Shown piece after piece: positions 7,381 through 7,592 of a stretch of 7,592 nt of DNA. How positions within the stretch are numbered: the stretch's first letter is position 1; each line of letters opens with the position of its first letter. A model generated the notes under the pieces. That model was given only the letters and a program-made list of their open reading frames with translations, was not told the DNA's origin and ran no database searches. The translations under genes were made by a program, and so were the position numbers. The DNA is from Moraxellaceae bacterium UBA2032 (GTDB lineage: Bacteria > Pseudomonadota > Gammaproteobacteria > Pseudomonadales > Moraxellaceae), in contig DDBM01000129.1 of assembly GCA_002333125.1 (NCBI GenBank), positions 103,002-110,593 of the forward strand, written 5' to 3'.

Positions 7381-7450
7381 GACACATAGTTTGTGATATG
7401 TTACGCCTTAACATGATAATCATCAGGACTTGTGCCTTTAGTCTTGACAG
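7374..7450. repeat. Perfect 10-bp inverted repeat with outward-facing TTGACA boxes
   Basis: CTGTCAAGAC (7374-7383) and GTCTTGACAG (7441-7450) are exact reverse complements separated by 57 bases, in the divergent gap between the FIST operon and the epimerase-like gene. Each arm contains TTGACA reading outwards, one towards each gene. Arms this far apart could be divergent -35 regions, paired operator sites, or, for the right arm followed by TTTTT, part of a long hairpin. Confidence 0.6.
7409..7427. promoter_or_regulatory. Partial Fur-box-like palindrome
   Basis: ATGATAATCAT (7413-7423) is a perfect palindrome identical to the central 11 bases of the classical 19-base Fur consensus. Over the full 19 positions 13 match by hand count, with poor flanks. 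It lies about 60-80 bases upstream of the predicted FIST-operon start, not over it, so direct repression of that promoter is not obvious. It may be a chance match in AT-rich DNA. Confidence 0.25.
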
Positions 7451-7540
7451 TTTTTGCGTGTATTAAAGCAACAAAGCCATAGTCAAAGCCAATATATTGA
7501 GGTAAAAGTCATACATTAGTAAAAATAACGAGAATAGATT

Positions 7541-7592
7541 ATGCCAGTAGATAACGAAACAAAAACACGACCTGTCTTAGTGACAGGGGCTT
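7541..7592 (+). CDS. N-terminus of a Rossmann-fold protein, probably NAD(P)-dependent epimerase/SDR (3' end outside window)
   Basis: Seventeen codons are visible, starting with ATG (MPVDNETKT) and reaching RPVLVTGA. The VLVTGA strand and the start of a glycine-rich loop are typical of the dinucleotide-binding N-terminus of extended short-chain dehydrogenases and nucleotide-sugar epimerases. The ribosome site is weak (GAGA about 7 bases upstream). The gene runs away from the FIST operon and shares its upstream region with it. The short visible part allows only a fold-level guess. Confidence 0.6.
   Translation, partial: MPVDNETKTRPVLVTGA

Noticed and set aside
7391..7408. TGTGA half-site as a CRP operator
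   Set aside because: The second half-site at the required 6-base spacing reads ACGCC, not TCACA.

Overview
The window looks like gammaproteobacterial DNA. The partial PyrF at the left edge reads like the enterobacterial and pseudomonad enzyme, base composition by eye is AT-rich, and Shine-Dalgarno spacing is ordinary. The species cannot be named from this sequence. Two housekeeping-type genes sit cut off at the edges: the 3' end of pyrF (1-339), followed by a clear intrinsic terminator, and the first codons of a Rossmann-fold (epimerase/SDR-like) protein (7541-7592).

Between them lie two operons that converge tail to tail. The rightward operon (763-3258) encodes a partner-switching set. Its members are a response regulator fused to a SpoIIE/RsbU-type PP2C phosphatase, two paralogous single-domain STAS anti-sigma-factor antagonists (113 aa each, 46 of 113 residues identical by hand count), and an RsbW/SpoIIAB-type serine kinase. 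The leftward operon (7299 down to 3323) encodes a two-domain FIST sensory protein. Its stop codon overlaps (ATGA) the start of a large hybrid histidine kinase with the order coiled coil, PAS, HisKA, HATPase, REC, REC, HPt.

The simplest reading is one signalling module. The FIST protein senses a ligand and modulates the hybrid kinase. Phosphate passes through the fused receivers and terminal HPt to the receiver of the phosphatase. The phosphatase dephosphorylates one or both STAS proteins, and these then bind or release the RsbW-like kinase or another target. Established parallels are NosP (FIST) with NahK, and the HptB-HsbR-HsbA route of Pseudomonas aeruginosa. Here, however, the sensor, kinase, HPt, phosphatase, antagonists and serine kinase are all in one place, the kinase is a separate protein, and the antagonist is duplicated. 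The final output (sigma factor, anti-sigma factor or diguanylate cyclase) is not in the window.

Non-coding sequence: 340-762 holds the pyrF terminator, a candidate promoter, a tandem 12-base repeat, a possible 21-codon leader ORF and a hairpin just before the phosphatase gene. The divergent region 7300-7540 holds a perfect 10-bp inverted repeat carrying outward-facing TTGACA boxes and a partial Fur-box-like palindrome. No RNA genes, insertion sequences or CRISPR arrays were seen.
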